From CADEDH01 sp047974625 (lineage in GTDB: Bacteria; Actinomycetota; Acidimicrobiia; Acidimicrobiales; SZUA-35), in contig JBKECK010000077.1 in the NCBI GenBank assembly GCA_047974625.1, positions 5,508 to 69,507 of the forward strand: a DNA stretch of 64,000 nt, written 5' to 3'. The notes below the pieces were generated by a model. It was not told where the DNA came from. It did no database searches and saw nothing but the letters and a program-made list of their open reading frames with translations. The translations under genes and the position numbers were made by a program. Position 1 is the first letter of the stretch; every line of letters begins with the position of its first letter. This document shows, one piece after another, positions 43,480 to 53,156 of the stretch.

Positions 43480-46400
43480 ATGAGCATCATCGTCGCCCTC
43501 CAGCACCGAACCAGCTATCACTACCCCCGACCTGCATCGTTGTCGCCCCAGATCATCCGGCTGCGTCCCGCCCCCCACACCCGGACACCGATCTTGTCGT
43601 ATTCACTGACGATCGAACCCCCGGATCATTTCCTCAATTGGCAGCAGGACCCATTCGGCAATCATCTGGCCCGGCTGGTGGTCCCGGAACGCACCGATCA
43701 TCTCATCGTCACCGTGGATCTGGTGGCCGAGCTGGTGACGGTCAACCCGTTCGATTTCTTCCTCGAACCCGAGGTGGAGACCATCCCGTTCGACTACGAA
43801 CCGGGCCTGGCCCACGACCTCGCCCCCTACCGGGCCACGGTGGAGACCTGGGGTCCCGACCTCGATGCTTGGTATACCGACACGGTGGCCTCCTGCGGCC
43901 TGGACCCGGCCCGACCCGCGGCCGGTGACGGGGTGGACACGGTCAGCTTCCTGTTGCGGCTGACCCAACGGTTGGCCGACACCATCCGCTACGAGATCCG
44001 TTACGAACCGGGGGTCCAGTCGAGCAAGGTCACCGTTACCCGGGCCGCCGGATCGTGCCGGGACTCGGCCTGGCTGCTGGTCGAGACCCTGCGCCGGCTC
44101 GGACTGGCCGCCCGGTTCGTGTCCGGTTACCTGGTGCAGCTCACCCCCGACGTGAAACCCCTGGATGGCCCGGGCGGCCCGGACGCCGACTTCACCGATC
44201 TGCACGCCTGGACCGAGGTGTTCCTCCCCGGGGCCGGCTGGGTGGGGCTCGATGCCACCAGCGGCCTGGCCGCCGGTGAGGGCCACATCCCCCTTGTCGC
44301 CTCCCCGGAACCGCAGCGGGCGGCCCCGATCACGGGCAGCTCCGACATCGCCGCCGACCGGTTCGACTACGCCAACGAGGTCGTCCGGCTCCAGGAGGCC
44401 CCCCGCTCGACCCTCCCCTACGACAACGGCGACTGGGAACGGGTGGTCGATCTCGGTCACCAGGTCGACGAGGTGCTCACCGCCGAGGACGTCCGCCTCA
44501 CCATGGGTGGGGAGCCCACCTTCGTCTCGGCCGACGATTTCGAGTCCGAGCAGTGGACCACGGCCGCTGACGGGGCCGACAAGCGCCGCAAGGCCCGGGC
44601 GTTGAGCGCCCGCCTCCACGACCGGTTCGCCCCGGGTGGGGTGGTCCAGCACGGCCAGGGCAAATGGTATCCGGGGGAACCGCTGCCCCGGTGGGAGATC
44701 AGGCTCGTCTGGCGGCTCGACGGCGTCCCGGTGTGGCAGGACCGGTCCCGCCTGGCTGACCCCAGCGATGATCTCGGCCACGACCACACCACGGCCCGCA
44801 CCGTGGCCGAGGCGATCGCGGGCCGGTTCGCCGTACCCGCCGACCTGGTGCGGGACACCTACGAGGACCCGGTCTACGGCTTGTGGCGGGAGGCCTCCCT
44901 GCCCGTCGACGTCGACCCGACCTCCACCGACCTCGACGACGAGGACCAGCGCCGAGCCCTCATGAGCCTGTTCGACGGGGGTCTCGGTGGGGTGGTGGGA
45001 ACCTTCTTCCCGCTCGGATTCGCCGGCGGCCGGTGGCAGACCAGCACCTGGCCCCTGCGCCGGGCCCAGGTCTTCCTCACCCCGGGCACCTCACCCATGG
45101 GTATGCGGCTGCCGCTCGACACCCTCCCCACCGACCCGGAGACCTGGCCGGACGCCGAGGAGGAACGCGACCCGCTGGAGGACCGTGGACCCCTGGCCCC
45201 GGACGGGCCGAGTGGGCCGGGCCCGGCCGCGATGACCGACCCGGTGATCGTGCGGACCGCCCTGGCCGTGGAGGCCCGCGACGGGGTGGTGCGGATCTTC
45301 CTGCCCCCCCTGCCCACCATCGAGGCCGGCCTCACCCTGCTGCACACGGTGGAGGACGCCCTGGCCGCCACCGGGGTGACGGCCACGTTGGAGGGCTACG
45401 CCCTGGCCTACGACCCCCGGGTCGACCGGCTCAGCGTCACCCCCGATCCGGGCGTGATCGAGGTCAACGTGCCCCCGGCCCGGTCATGGGACGAGCTGTA
45501 CAGCATCACCGACGGCCTCTACGACGACGCCCGCCAGGTGGGCCTGGCCACCGAGAAGTTCCACCTGGACGGCCGCCACACCGGCACCGGAGGTGGGAAC
45601 CACATCACCATCGGCGGACCGACCCCGCGCGACAGCCCCCTACTGCGCAACCCGGCCCTGCTGGCCAGCATGATCACCTACTGGCAGCATCACCCGAGCC
45701 TGTCGTACGCCTTCTCGGGGATGTTCGTGGGCCCGACCAGCCAGTCGCCCCGGGTGGACGAGGCCCGCCACGAGAACCTCCACGAGCTGGAGATCGCCCT
45801 CGGCGAACTGGACCGGGCCCCCGACCCCAGCCCCTGGTTGGCCGATCGCGCCCTCCGGCACCTGCTGACCGACCTGACCGGCAACACCCACCGGGCCGAG
45901 CTGTGCATCGACAAGCTGTACTCCCCGGACCACGCCCGGGGTCGTCTCGGTCTGCTGGAGCTGCGGGCCTTCGAGATGCCCCCCCACCCGAGGATGGCCA
46001 TGGTGCAGTACCTGATGGTCCGGGCCATCGTGGCGCGACTGTGGAACAAGCCGTACCGGATGCCCCTCGTGCGGTGGGGCACCGACCTCCACGACCGGTA
46101 CCTCCTTCCCCACTACCTGGCCGAGGACGCCCGGGCGGTCACCCACGACCTCAACGCGGCCGGGTTCGCCTTCGACGCCGGCTGGCTGGAACCGTTCTTC
46201 GAGTTCCGCTTCCCCCGCTACGGGACCATCGTGGCCGGCGGCACCTCCGTCGAGCTCCGGGCGGCCATCGAACCCTGGCTCGTGCTGGGCGAGGAGGCCC
46301 GCCAGAACGGCACCGCCCGCTACGTCGACTCCTCCATGGAGCGGCTCCAGGTCAAGACCCACGGCTTCGTGCCCGGCCGGCACGCTCTCCTGGTCAACCG

Positions 46401-46854
46401 GACGCCGGTGCCCCTGCGGCCCACCGGCCGCCCCGGGGAGGAGGTGGCCGGGATCCGCTACCGGGCCTGGCATCCCCCCTCGGCCCTCCATCCCACCATC
46501 GGGGTGCACCACCCGCTCACCTTCGAGATCGTGGACCGGTGGAGCCGGACGCCGATCGGCGGGGCCCGCTACCACGTGGCCCACCCGGGCGGGCGAGCCT
46601 ACGACATCCTCCCGGTGAACGCACTGGAGGCCGAGGCCCGACGCCAGAGCCGCTTCGACGACTGGACCGTGGCCGACCAGGCCCGGCCCGAACCGCGGCC
46701 CGACCTGGACGGGCCCGGCGTCGGCGACCGCCTGCCCCGGCCGGCCACGGCCGAGGCGACGGTGTTGGAACCGTTCGTGGCCGACGAGTCGCCCGAGGCC
46801 GAGGTCCCGGTCGACGTCGAGTTCCCGGTCACCTTCGACCTCCGGGGCCGCTGA
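43480..46854 (+). CDS. Transglutaminase-DUF2126 fusion protein
   Basis: 1,124 residues from ATG 43480; GTG codons at 43471 and 43474 are alternatives. N-terminal beta domain (VALQHRTSYHYPRPASLSPQIIRLRP), then a transglutaminase-like papain fold with triad C193 (AAGSCRDSAW), H242 (DLHAWTEV) and D258 (GLDATSGL). From about 330 the DUF2126 region starts (LTMGGEPTFVSADDFESEQW) and runs to the end, with motifs TGTGGGNHITIGGPTPRDSPLLRNPALL, RPDLL-like stretches, and EFRFPRYGTIVAGG. In published comparative genomics this protein co-occurs with permuted ATP-grasp/alpha-E proteins and was proposed to take part in peptide amide or isopeptide formation. Convergent with its presumed partners. Confidence 0.9.
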   Translation: MSIIVALQHRTSYHYPRPASLSPQIIRLRPAPHTRTPILSYSLTIEPPDHFLNWQQDPFGNHLARLVVPERTDHLIVTVDLVAELVTVNPFDFFLEPEVETIPFDYEPGLAHDLAPYRATVETWGPDLDAWYTDTVASCGLDPARPAAGDGVDTVSFLLRLTQRLADTIRYEIRYEPGVQSSKVTVTRAAGSCRDSAWLLVETLRRLGLAARFVSGYLVQLTPDVKPLDGPGGPDADFTDLHAWTEVFLPGAGWVGLDATSGLAAGEGHIPLVASPEPQRAAPITGSSDIAADRFDYANEVVRLQEAPRSTLPYDNGDWERVVDLGHQVDEVLTAEDVRLTMGGEPTFVSADDFESEQWTTAADGADKRRKARALSARLHDRFAPGGVVQHGQGKWYPGEPLPRWEIRLVWRLDGVPVWQDRSRLADPSDDLGHDHTTARTVAEAIAGRFAVPADLVRDTYEDPVYGLWREASLPVDVDPTSTDLDDEDQRRALMSLFDGGLGGVVGTFFPLGFAGGRWQTSTWPLRRAQVFLTPGTSPMGMRLPLDTLPTDPETWPDAEEERDPLEDRGPLAPDGPSGPGPAAMTDPVIVRTALAVEARDGVVRIFLPPLPTIEAGLTLLHTVEDALAATGVTATLEGYALAYDPRVDRLSVTPDPGVIEVNVPPARSWDELYSITDGLYDDARQVGLATEKFHLDGRHTGTGGGNHITIGGPTPRDSPLLRNPALLASMITYWQHHPSLSYAFSGMFVGPTSQSPRVDEARHENLHELEIALGELDRAPDPSPWLADRALRHLLTDLTGNTHRAELCIDKLYSPDHARGRLGLLELRAFEMPPHPRMAMVQYLMVRAIVARLWNKPYRMPLVRWGTDLHDRYLLPHYLAEDARAVTHDLNAAGFAFDAGWLEPFFEFRFPRYGTIVAGGTSVELRAAIEPWLVLGEEARQNGTARYVDSSMERLQVKTHGFVPGRHALLVNRTPVPLRPTGRPGEEVAGIRYRAWHPPSALHPTIGVHHPLTFEIVDRWSRTPIGGARYHVAHPGGRAYDILPVNALEAEARRQSRFDDWTVADQARPEPRPDLDGPGVGDRLPRPATAEATVLEPFVADESPEAEVPVDVEFPVTFDLRGR

Positions 46855-46877
46855 CCGGCCCGGGGCGGGAGCTCCGC

Positions 46878-48605
46878 TCAGCTCGACTCGGTGACCCGGA
46901 CCTCGATGTCCAGCGTCTCCTTACCGGGGGCCGAGCGGTACACGGTACCCGAGGTTGGCGTGGCGTCGCGGTAGTTCCGCCCAACCGCCACCCTCACATG
47001 GTCGCCCCCGGCCCGGGTGCCGTTGGTGGGGTCGTAGCCGCGCCAGCCCATCAGCGGCAGGTAGGTCTCCACCCAGGCGTGCGACGCCTCCGACTGGAGC
47101 GTGTTGTCGTAGTCGGCGCCGGTGTAGATGTAACCGACCCGGTAGCGGGCCGGGATGTTCAGCATCCGGGCCAGGCAGATCATCAGGTTGGCGAAGTCCT
47201 GACACACCCCGGCCCGCGTCTGGTACACCTCGTAGGCGGTGGTCTCCACCGAGGTCAGACCGGGCCGGTACTTGTAGTCGTTGTGGATCGCGGTGGTGAT
47301 GTCGTCGAGGGTGGGCAACAGCTCGTACTGGTTGCGCACCGCGAAGGACCGGGCGTACCGGGTCAGTTCAGCCAGCTGGGTCTCGGGTAGCTCGGGGGGC
47401 AGCAGGTAGGAGTGGAGCATGTGCTGCTGCCAGGGCATCCACACGATCGGCAGCTTCTGGGTCTGGGGGAGCATGTCCGGCCGGTCGACCGGGGCCATCA
47501 CCTTCACCGACGACCGGGCGGTGATGACCAGTTCCTCGTAGGTGTCCGAGAGCTCGAAGCCCGCCACCTCGTTGCCGAACACGTCCTCGAAGTCGAACCG
47601 GAGGCCGGGCACGCTCAGGGTGACGTCGTGGGAGAACACCTGCTGGAACCGGTCGTTCACCGGGCGTAACCGGAGCCGGTGACTGGACCGGATCACGGGG
47701 CTGGAGTAGCGGTAGCGGCTGACGTGCTCGATCTCGAGGCGCCGGGTGGTGGCCCGGGGCTGGGTCCGGTTCGGCGGCCGGGTCACCTTGGGGGTGGCCA
47801 CCCCGTCGAGCTCGAGGCTGGTGACGGTGACCTGGCCGCCGGCGGCCACCGCCATCCCCCCCGGGGCCAGGGCCTCCGCAGTGTCAGAACCGAAGGCCAA
47901 GGTGGACAGCAGGACGAGTGACGAGTTGCCGCTGCCGAGCCCGCCCATGCCCACCGAGACGCCGGCCTCCACCAGGTCGAGCCCGACGGTCTCGGGAGGT
48001 ACGTACCGGGCGCAGAACAAGGGCTGGAAGCCGGTCACGCACCGATAGGCCATCAGCGAGGTGCCGTCGCTGAGCAGGACGTTGAGCGAGCCGAGCTGGT
48101 TGGCCTGGGCCATGAGCTGCTCCACCCGGGTCCAGCCGTACTCCTCCAGGGTGGACGTGCCGGCCTCGGCCATCCGGCCCAGTAGCCAGCAGAGGAGGTG
48201 TTCGGTGTCGGTGGACCCGATCGGGGCCAGGGCCGGATCGTCGGGAAGGGGAAGGACGTCGTTGAGATTCCCGAGCAGGTCCCCATTGTGGGCGATCGTC
48301 CACGACCGGCCAGCGAAGCTCCGCACGAACGGGTGGGTGTCACGGTGGGTGGCCCGTTTGGCCGCCCCCCGGAGGTGGGCGATCAGAAGGGAGGCATGCA
48401 GGGTGCCCCGGTCGGCCAGGACGTCGATGACCCCGTCGGAGACCCCCGATCCGGGGTTCCGGACCGCGGCCGCGGCCAGTTCGTCGTCGGGATACCAGGC
48501 GACCCCCCAGCCGGTACGGCCGTCGTCGATCGCCCCGGGGATGTGGCTGAACGACAGCAGCGGCGTGGCCGGCTGGTCGAACGACATACCGATGAGCTCG
48601 CTCAC
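46878..48605 (-). CDS. Class II amidotransferase (Ser in place of Cys) fused to transglutaminase
   Basis: 575 residues from GTG 48605. Residues 1-260 are a YafJ-type class II glutamine amidotransferase Ntn fold: SELIGMSF at the N-terminus, GWGVAWYPD, HLRGAAKRATHRDTHPF, AHNGDLLGNLND and STDTEHLLCW. The family begins with Cys2; here codon 2 is AGC, so Ser takes the nucleophile position while glutamine-binding residues (R79, N107, G108) remain. Residues about 288-575 are a full transglutaminase unit with N-terminal beta domain and triad C468 (GVCQDFANL), H509 (ASHAWVE) and D525 (YDPTNGT). Such a fusion is unusual. It is 48 bp downstream of the ATP-grasp/alpha-E gene, so co-transcribed. Confidence 0.88.
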   Translation of the reverse strand: MSELIGMSFDQPATPLLSFSHIPGAIDDGRTGWGVAWYPDDELAAAAVRNPGSGVSDGVIDVLADRGTLHASLLIAHLRGAAKRATHRDTHPFVRSFAGRSWTIAHNGDLLGNLNDVLPLPDDPALAPIGSTDTEHLLCWLLGRMAEAGTSTLEEYGWTRVEQLMAQANQLGSLNVLLSDGTSLMAYRCVTGFQPLFCARYVPPETVGLDLVEAGVSVGMGGLGSGNSSLVLLSTLAFGSDTAEALAPGGMAVAAGGQVTVTSLELDGVATPKVTRPPNRTQPRATTRRLEIEHVSRYRYSSPVIRSSHRLRLRPVNDRFQQVFSHDVTLSVPGLRFDFEDVFGNEVAGFELSDTYEELVITARSSVKVMAPVDRPDMLPQTQKLPIVWMPWQQHMLHSYLLPPELPETQLAELTRYARSFAVRNQYELLPTLDDITTAIHNDYKYRPGLTSVETTAYEVYQTRAGVCQDFANLMICLARMLNIPARYRVGYIYTGADYDNTLQSEASHAWVETYLPLMGWRGYDPTNGTRAGGDHVRVAVGRNYRDATPTSGTVYRSAPGKETLDIEVRVTESS

Positions 48606-48653
48606 CCCGACCGCCCCGCTCCCGGGTCGTGACGACCCGACGCCCGACCGGCG

Positions 48654-51098
48654 CTAGCGGCCGGCCTCGAAGAACTCGGCGTGACCCTCATCACTGAACT
48701 GCTCCAACCCTGCGGCGACGGCCCGCAACGCCCGACTCGGATCGTCACCGAGCAGGTCCGGCAACGGTAGCGCCACGCGCTCGGCCAGCTCCACCATGAG
48801 CGAGAGGGCCCGACTGTCCTGTCGACGGTCGAATCCGGTCATGGCGCCGACGAGGGCGGCCGAATGCTCCAGATTCCACCGCAGGCTCCGGGGGAACTCG
48901 GCGTCTCCGACCAGGAAGGCGATGGCGTCCAGGGGTTCGAGCGAGGTCTGGAAGACCCGCCGGTACTCCTGGAGGGCACCCGCCGCCCGCATCAGGTTGA
49001 TCCACACCCGAACCGGGGGGCGGGAGTTGCCCATCATCCGCACGAAGTAGACGTCGATCAGGCGAGCGTTGAGGAGGGCCCGTTCGGTGAGCCGCCCGAG
49101 GGACAGGAACCTCCAGCCGTCGTTGCGGCTCATGCCCACCTCGGTGATGCCGTGGAAGGTCTCCGAGGACCGGGCGACATGGATGAACAGGTTCTGGGGG
49201 GCGTCCCTCAGCTCGGCGTCGAAGTCGATCGCCTGGAGCCCGGCCCAGGCGTCGTTCACCGCGGTGCGCAGCTCGATCGGGATCTTCTCCCGCACCTGGC
49301 GGAGGTTGGCCCGAGCGCTGGCCAGACAGCTCATGATGGAGCCGGGGTTGTCCCGGTCGTCGACCAGGAACCGGGTGACCTCGGTGGTGGCCCGTTCCCG
49401 TCCGGTCTCGGCGTAGTCCTCGGTGAGGGTGAGGACCTCGAGCAGTTCCCCCCAGCGGAGACCAGCCTCCACCGGCAGGCCGGACAGTACCCCGTGGTGG
49501 GCCTCGGCCAGGAAGCGGGCGGTACCGTCCATGCGCTCCAGGTACCGGCCGGTCCAGAACAGGGGCTCGGCCACCCGGGCCAGCACGGTGTCGGTGTCGA
49601 AGCGGCCCTGCTGATCGAACGACCGGGAGATCCCCTGCTTGTGGTCGGGGGCCCGTTCGACCCAGGTGTCCTTGGATCCACCCCCCTGGGAGGAGTTGAC
49701 CACCAGGGACCCCCGCCGCAGGGCCACCCGGGTCAGGCCACCGGGTAGGACGTCGATGTACTCCCCCCCGACCACGAAGGGCCGGAGATCCACGTGACGG
49801 GGTTCGAGACGACCGTCGATCATGGTCGGGTGGCGGCTCAGCTTGATCACCTTCTGGGCGATGAACCGATCTGGCTCGGCGGTCACCTCGGCCACCATCT
49901 CCTCGACCTCGGCCTCGGTGGCCTGGGGACCCACGAAGATGCCGTAGCCCCCGGAACCGTCGACCGGTTTGACCACCCAGGGGGTCGGGTCGCTGAACAC
50001 CGCGGCCCGGCGGTCCGGGTCGGACAGCATGAAGGTCTCCACGTTCGGGAGGATCGGCTCCTCGCCCAGGTAGTACCGGATCATCTCCGGCACGTAGACG
50101 TACATCGCCTTGTCGTCCGCGGCCCCGTTCCCGAGCGCATTGGCCAGGCTGACCCCACCCGCCCGGGCCACCGACACCAGGCCGGGGACGCCGAGAACCG
50201 AGTCGGGCCGGCCCACCTCCGGGTCGAGGAACTCGTCGTCGATCCGCCGGTAGATGACGTCCACCCGGGTCCGGCCCCTCGTGGTCCGCATCCAGACCGA
50301 CTCGTCCTCCACGAACAGGTCGCTCCCCTGGACAAGCTGGATGCCCATGTTCTCGGCCAGGAAGGCGTGCTCGAAGTAGGCCGAGTTGAACGGACCGGGG
50401 GTGAGCAGCACCACCGTCGGGTGCTCACCGGCCCGGGCCGGGGCGATGGACTGGAGCGCCCTCAACAGCAGGGTGGGATACTGCTCGACGGTGCGGATGT
50501 TGATCTCGCCCATCACCCGGGGCAGCAGGCGGGTCATGGCCAGCCGGTTCTCCAGGACGTAGGAGGCCCCGGAGGGCACCCGCAGGTTGTCCTCCAACAC
50601 CACGAACCGACCCTCACCGTCCCGGACCAGGTCGATCCCGGCCACCAGGGCCCGTGCGTTGTACGCCTGGGGGATTCCCTGGGCCAGCTTGGTGTAACCG
50701 TTCGCCTGTTCCAGGACCCGGCGGGGGACGATCCCGTCGTTGACGATGGCGCAGTCCCCGTCGTAGACGTCGCCCAGGAACTGGTTGAGGGCCCGGAGCC
50801 GCTGACCCAGGCCCCGTTCGATGTCCCGCCACACATCGGCGGTGATCAGGCGGGGCACGAGATCCAGGGGGAAGGTCCGTTCGGTGCCCGTGTCGTCGCT
50901 GTAGACCGTGAAGGTGATGTCGCGGGTGTGGAACAGCTGATCCTTGAGCTGCTGACGGCGGGCAAGCTCGTCGGATCCGAGGGTTCGCAACCGCTGGACG
51001 ACGAGCTCGTACTCGGGCCGGACGGCACCGTTCGGTTCGAACACCTCGTCGTAGAAGCCAGCAAGGTCGTAGTCGGCAAACGGGTCGGACGACGTCAT
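48654..51098 (-). CDS. Circularly permuted ATP-grasp / alpha-E fusion protein
   Basis: 814 residues. The first ~490 are a circularly permuted ATP-grasp domain: FPLDLVPRLITADVWRDIERGLGQRLRALNQFL, VVLLTPGPFNSAYFEHAFLAE, YRRIDDEFLDPEV, PTPWVVKPVDGSGGYGIFVGP (phosphate-binding glycines) and HVDLRPFVVGGEY. From about 500 onward an alpha-helical alpha-E domain (ARVAEPLFWTGRYLERMDGTARFLAEAHHG, then ARSSETFHGITEVGMSRNDGWRFLSLGRLTERA) follows. In many genomes these are two genes; here they are fused. The pair is predicted to catalyse ATP-dependent amide or ester bond formation on a peptide, with the transglutaminases as partners. Substrate unknown. Confidence 0.9.
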   Translation of the reverse strand: MTSSDPFADYDLAGFYDEVFEPNGAVRPEYELVVQRLRTLGSDELARRQQLKDQLFHTRDITFTVYSDDTGTERTFPLDLVPRLITADVWRDIERGLGQRLRALNQFLGDVYDGDCAIVNDGIVPRRVLEQANGYTKLAQGIPQAYNARALVAGIDLVRDGEGRFVVLEDNLRVPSGASYVLENRLAMTRLLPRVMGEINIRTVEQYPTLLLRALQSIAPARAGEHPTVVLLTPGPFNSAYFEHAFLAENMGIQLVQGSDLFVEDESVWMRTTRGRTRVDVIYRRIDDEFLDPEVGRPDSVLGVPGLVSVARAGGVSLANALGNGAADDKAMYVYVPEMIRYYLGEEPILPNVETFMLSDPDRRAAVFSDPTPWVVKPVDGSGGYGIFVGPQATEAEVEEMVAEVTAEPDRFIAQKVIKLSRHPTMIDGRLEPRHVDLRPFVVGGEYIDVLPGGLTRVALRRGSLVVNSSQGGGSKDTWVERAPDHKQGISRSFDQQGRFDTDTVLARVAEPLFWTGRYLERMDGTARFLAEAHHGVLSGLPVEAGLRWGELLEVLTLTEDYAETGRERATTEVTRFLVDDRDNPGSIMSCLASARANLRQVREKIPIELRTAVNDAWAGLQAIDFDAELRDAPQNLFIHVARSSETFHGITEVGMSRNDGWRFLSLGRLTERALLNARLIDVYFVRMMGNSRPPVRVWINLMRAAGALQEYRRVFQTSLEPLDAIAFLVGDAEFPRSLRWNLEHSAALVGAMTGFDRRQDSRALSLMVELAERVALPLPDLLGDDPSRALRAVAAGLEQFSDEGHAEFFEAGR

Positions 51099-51413
51099 GG
51101 GGCAAACCTACTCGGACCGGCCCCCGCCGGGTGTCACATCTCCCTGTCGAGGCCCATCGCGTCAGAATTCCCAGGTCGGCGGACGATGGTCGCTGGATGG
51201 CGAGGGTTGGACCCCCTGTTTACCGGTAACAAGCGGTAAGGGGCGGTGCGACCGGACCGAGTCCTCCGTACCGGCCGGGCGGGACGGCTGGGGACGCCGC
51301 CGCGGCCGAACTCCCCCCGGCGGCCGATCCCCCACCCCGTACACGACGCCCCGGATCCCGCTGACCAGGGGGTACGCCGGGACGGGTTATCCCGAGACCA
51401 GGCCCGGGCCGGC

Positions 51414-53156
51414 TCAAGGGCGACCGGCCGGACGATCGTCGATGAAGCTCCGGTGAACATGATCTGTTGCCGGGTCGTCCGCCGTGTCATCTGCTGCGTC
51501 CACGATCGAGTAGGCGTAGCCCTGTTCGGCCAGGAACCGCTGACGGTTCCGGGCGAACCGGCTGTCGTCGGTGTCGGCGGCCACGACGGTGTAGAAGTTG
51601 GCCTGACGGCCGTCGGACTTGGGCCGGAGGATCCGGCCCAGTCGTTGGGCCTCCTCCTGGCGGCTACCGAACTGGCCTGAAACCTGGATCGCCACCGACG
51701 CCTCGGGCAGGTCGATGGAGAAGTTGGCCACCTTGGACACCACCAGGAGTCGGATCCGACCCGAGCGGAACCCGTCGAACAGCTCGTCGCGGCGCCGTTG
51801 GGACGTCCGGCCGGTGAGCAGGGGGGCGTCGAGCCGCTCGGCCACGGCCCGCAGCTGATCGACGTACTGGCCGATTACCAGCACGCGGTCATCCCGATGT
51901 CGCTCGACCAACCGGTCCACCACGGCCAGCTTCTCGCCGGCCGTGGCCGCCACCTTGTAGCGCGATCTCGGCTCCGCGTCGGCGTAGCGGCGCCGGGTGT
52001 CGTCGCCGAGCGCCACCCGCACCTCGGTGCAGACGGCGGGAGCTATCCAACCGGCGGCCTCCAGCTCCAGCCACGGAGCGTCGTAGCGCTTCGGGCCGAT
52101 GAGGCTGAAGATGTCGCCCTCCCGGCCGTCCTCCCGGATCAGGGTGGCCGTGAGCCCGAGCCGGCGGACGGCCTGGATCCGGGCCGTGGCCCGGAACACC
52201 GGCGCCGGCAGCAGGTGGACCTCGTCGTAGATGATGAGGCCCCAGCCCTGCTCGTCGAACAACCGGAGGTTGGGGTGGCGGGCGTCGATCCCGTCCCCCT
52301 CCGACGACGACGGGTCGGACCACACCAGGGACTGGTAGGTCACGAAGGTGACCGGCCGGAGCTGTTTACGCCGACCGGACCATTCCCCCAGGTCGTCAGC
52401 GGTGAGCCTGGTCTTGTCGATGGCCTCGTGCATCCACTGCCGGATCGACGACACGGTGGTGCACACCACCAGGGTGTTGGCCCGGGCGGCCGCCATGGCG
52501 GCCAGGCCGACCACCGTCTTGCCGGCCCCGCAGGGCAGCACGACCACCCCGTTGCCACCCGATTGCCCGCCGTCGCGCCACCAGCGGTCCACGGCGTCGG
52601 CCTGGTAGGGGCGGAGCCGCGCCGTGATCTCGGCGGCCGCCAGGATGTCACCGTCGAGGAAGCCGGCCTCGTCGGCGGGCGGCCAGCCGCAGGCCAGGAG
52701 GGCCTGCTTCACCGCCCCCCGGTCACCCTCCCGCACGGAGATCGTGTGATCGTCCACGCGGCGGCCCAACAGCTCCCGGACCTGGCGGTGGCCGGAGACC
52801 TCGTCCAGCAACAGGGGATCGTCGGAGGCCAGCACCAGGTCCCCACCGGCCCGGGTGAGCCAGAGGCGCCCGTACCGACCCATCATCTCGACCACCTCGT
52901 CGTCCACCGACGCCGCCACCGGGTACTTGGCGTAGTCGTGGAGGACCTGGCACACGTCGTCGGCGGTCAGGCCGGCCGCCGCCGCGTTCCACAGGGAGAG
53001 GGCGCTGATCCGGTAGGTGTGAACGTGCTCGGGGGCCTTCAGCAACTCGGCGAACCGGGCCAGCTCCCGCTGCCCGTCGGCCGCCTTCGGAGTCGCCGTC
53101 TCCAACAGGACGGTCAGGTCGCTCTGGACGATCAGGGGGTTGACGGGATCAGACAT
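51414..53156 (-). CDS. XPB/ERCC3-type DNA helicase
   Basis: 580 residues. N-terminal region (1-175) includes NPLIVQSDLTVLLE and a damage-recognition-like segment. Superfamily 2 motifs: Walker A LPCGAGKT (207-214), DEVH (311-314), GLTATLIREDGREGDIF with the XPB-specific RED motif (341-343), and C-terminal TGRTSQRRRDELFDGFRSGRIRLLVVSKVANFSIDLPEA. Bacterial XPB homologues in actinobacteria unwind DNA and are tied to nucleotide excision repair. The N-terminus repeats the phrase QSDLTVLLE, which also occurs (VQADLTVLVPP) in the neighbouring gene, hinting at a domain split between partners. It overlaps that gene by 8 bp. Confidence 0.93.
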   Translation of the reverse strand: MSDPVNPLIVQSDLTVLLETATPKAADGQRELARFAELLKAPEHVHTYRISALSLWNAAAAGLTADDVCQVLHDYAKYPVAASVDDEVVEMMGRYGRLWLTRAGGDLVLASDDPLLLDEVSGHRQVRELLGRRVDDHTISVREGDRGAVKQALLACGWPPADEAGFLDGDILAAAEITARLRPYQADAVDRWWRDGGQSGGNGVVVLPCGAGKTVVGLAAMAAARANTLVVCTTVSSIRQWMHEAIDKTRLTADDLGEWSGRRKQLRPVTFVTYQSLVWSDPSSSEGDGIDARHPNLRLFDEQGWGLIIYDEVHLLPAPVFRATARIQAVRRLGLTATLIREDGREGDIFSLIGPKRYDAPWLELEAAGWIAPAVCTEVRVALGDDTRRRYADAEPRSRYKVAATAGEKLAVVDRLVERHRDDRVLVIGQYVDQLRAVAERLDAPLLTGRTSQRRRDELFDGFRSGRIRLLVVSKVANFSIDLPEASVAIQVSGQFGSRQEEAQRLGRILRPKSDGRQANFYTVVAADTDDSRFARNRQRFLAEQGYAYSIVDAADDTADDPATDHVHRSFIDDRPAGRP

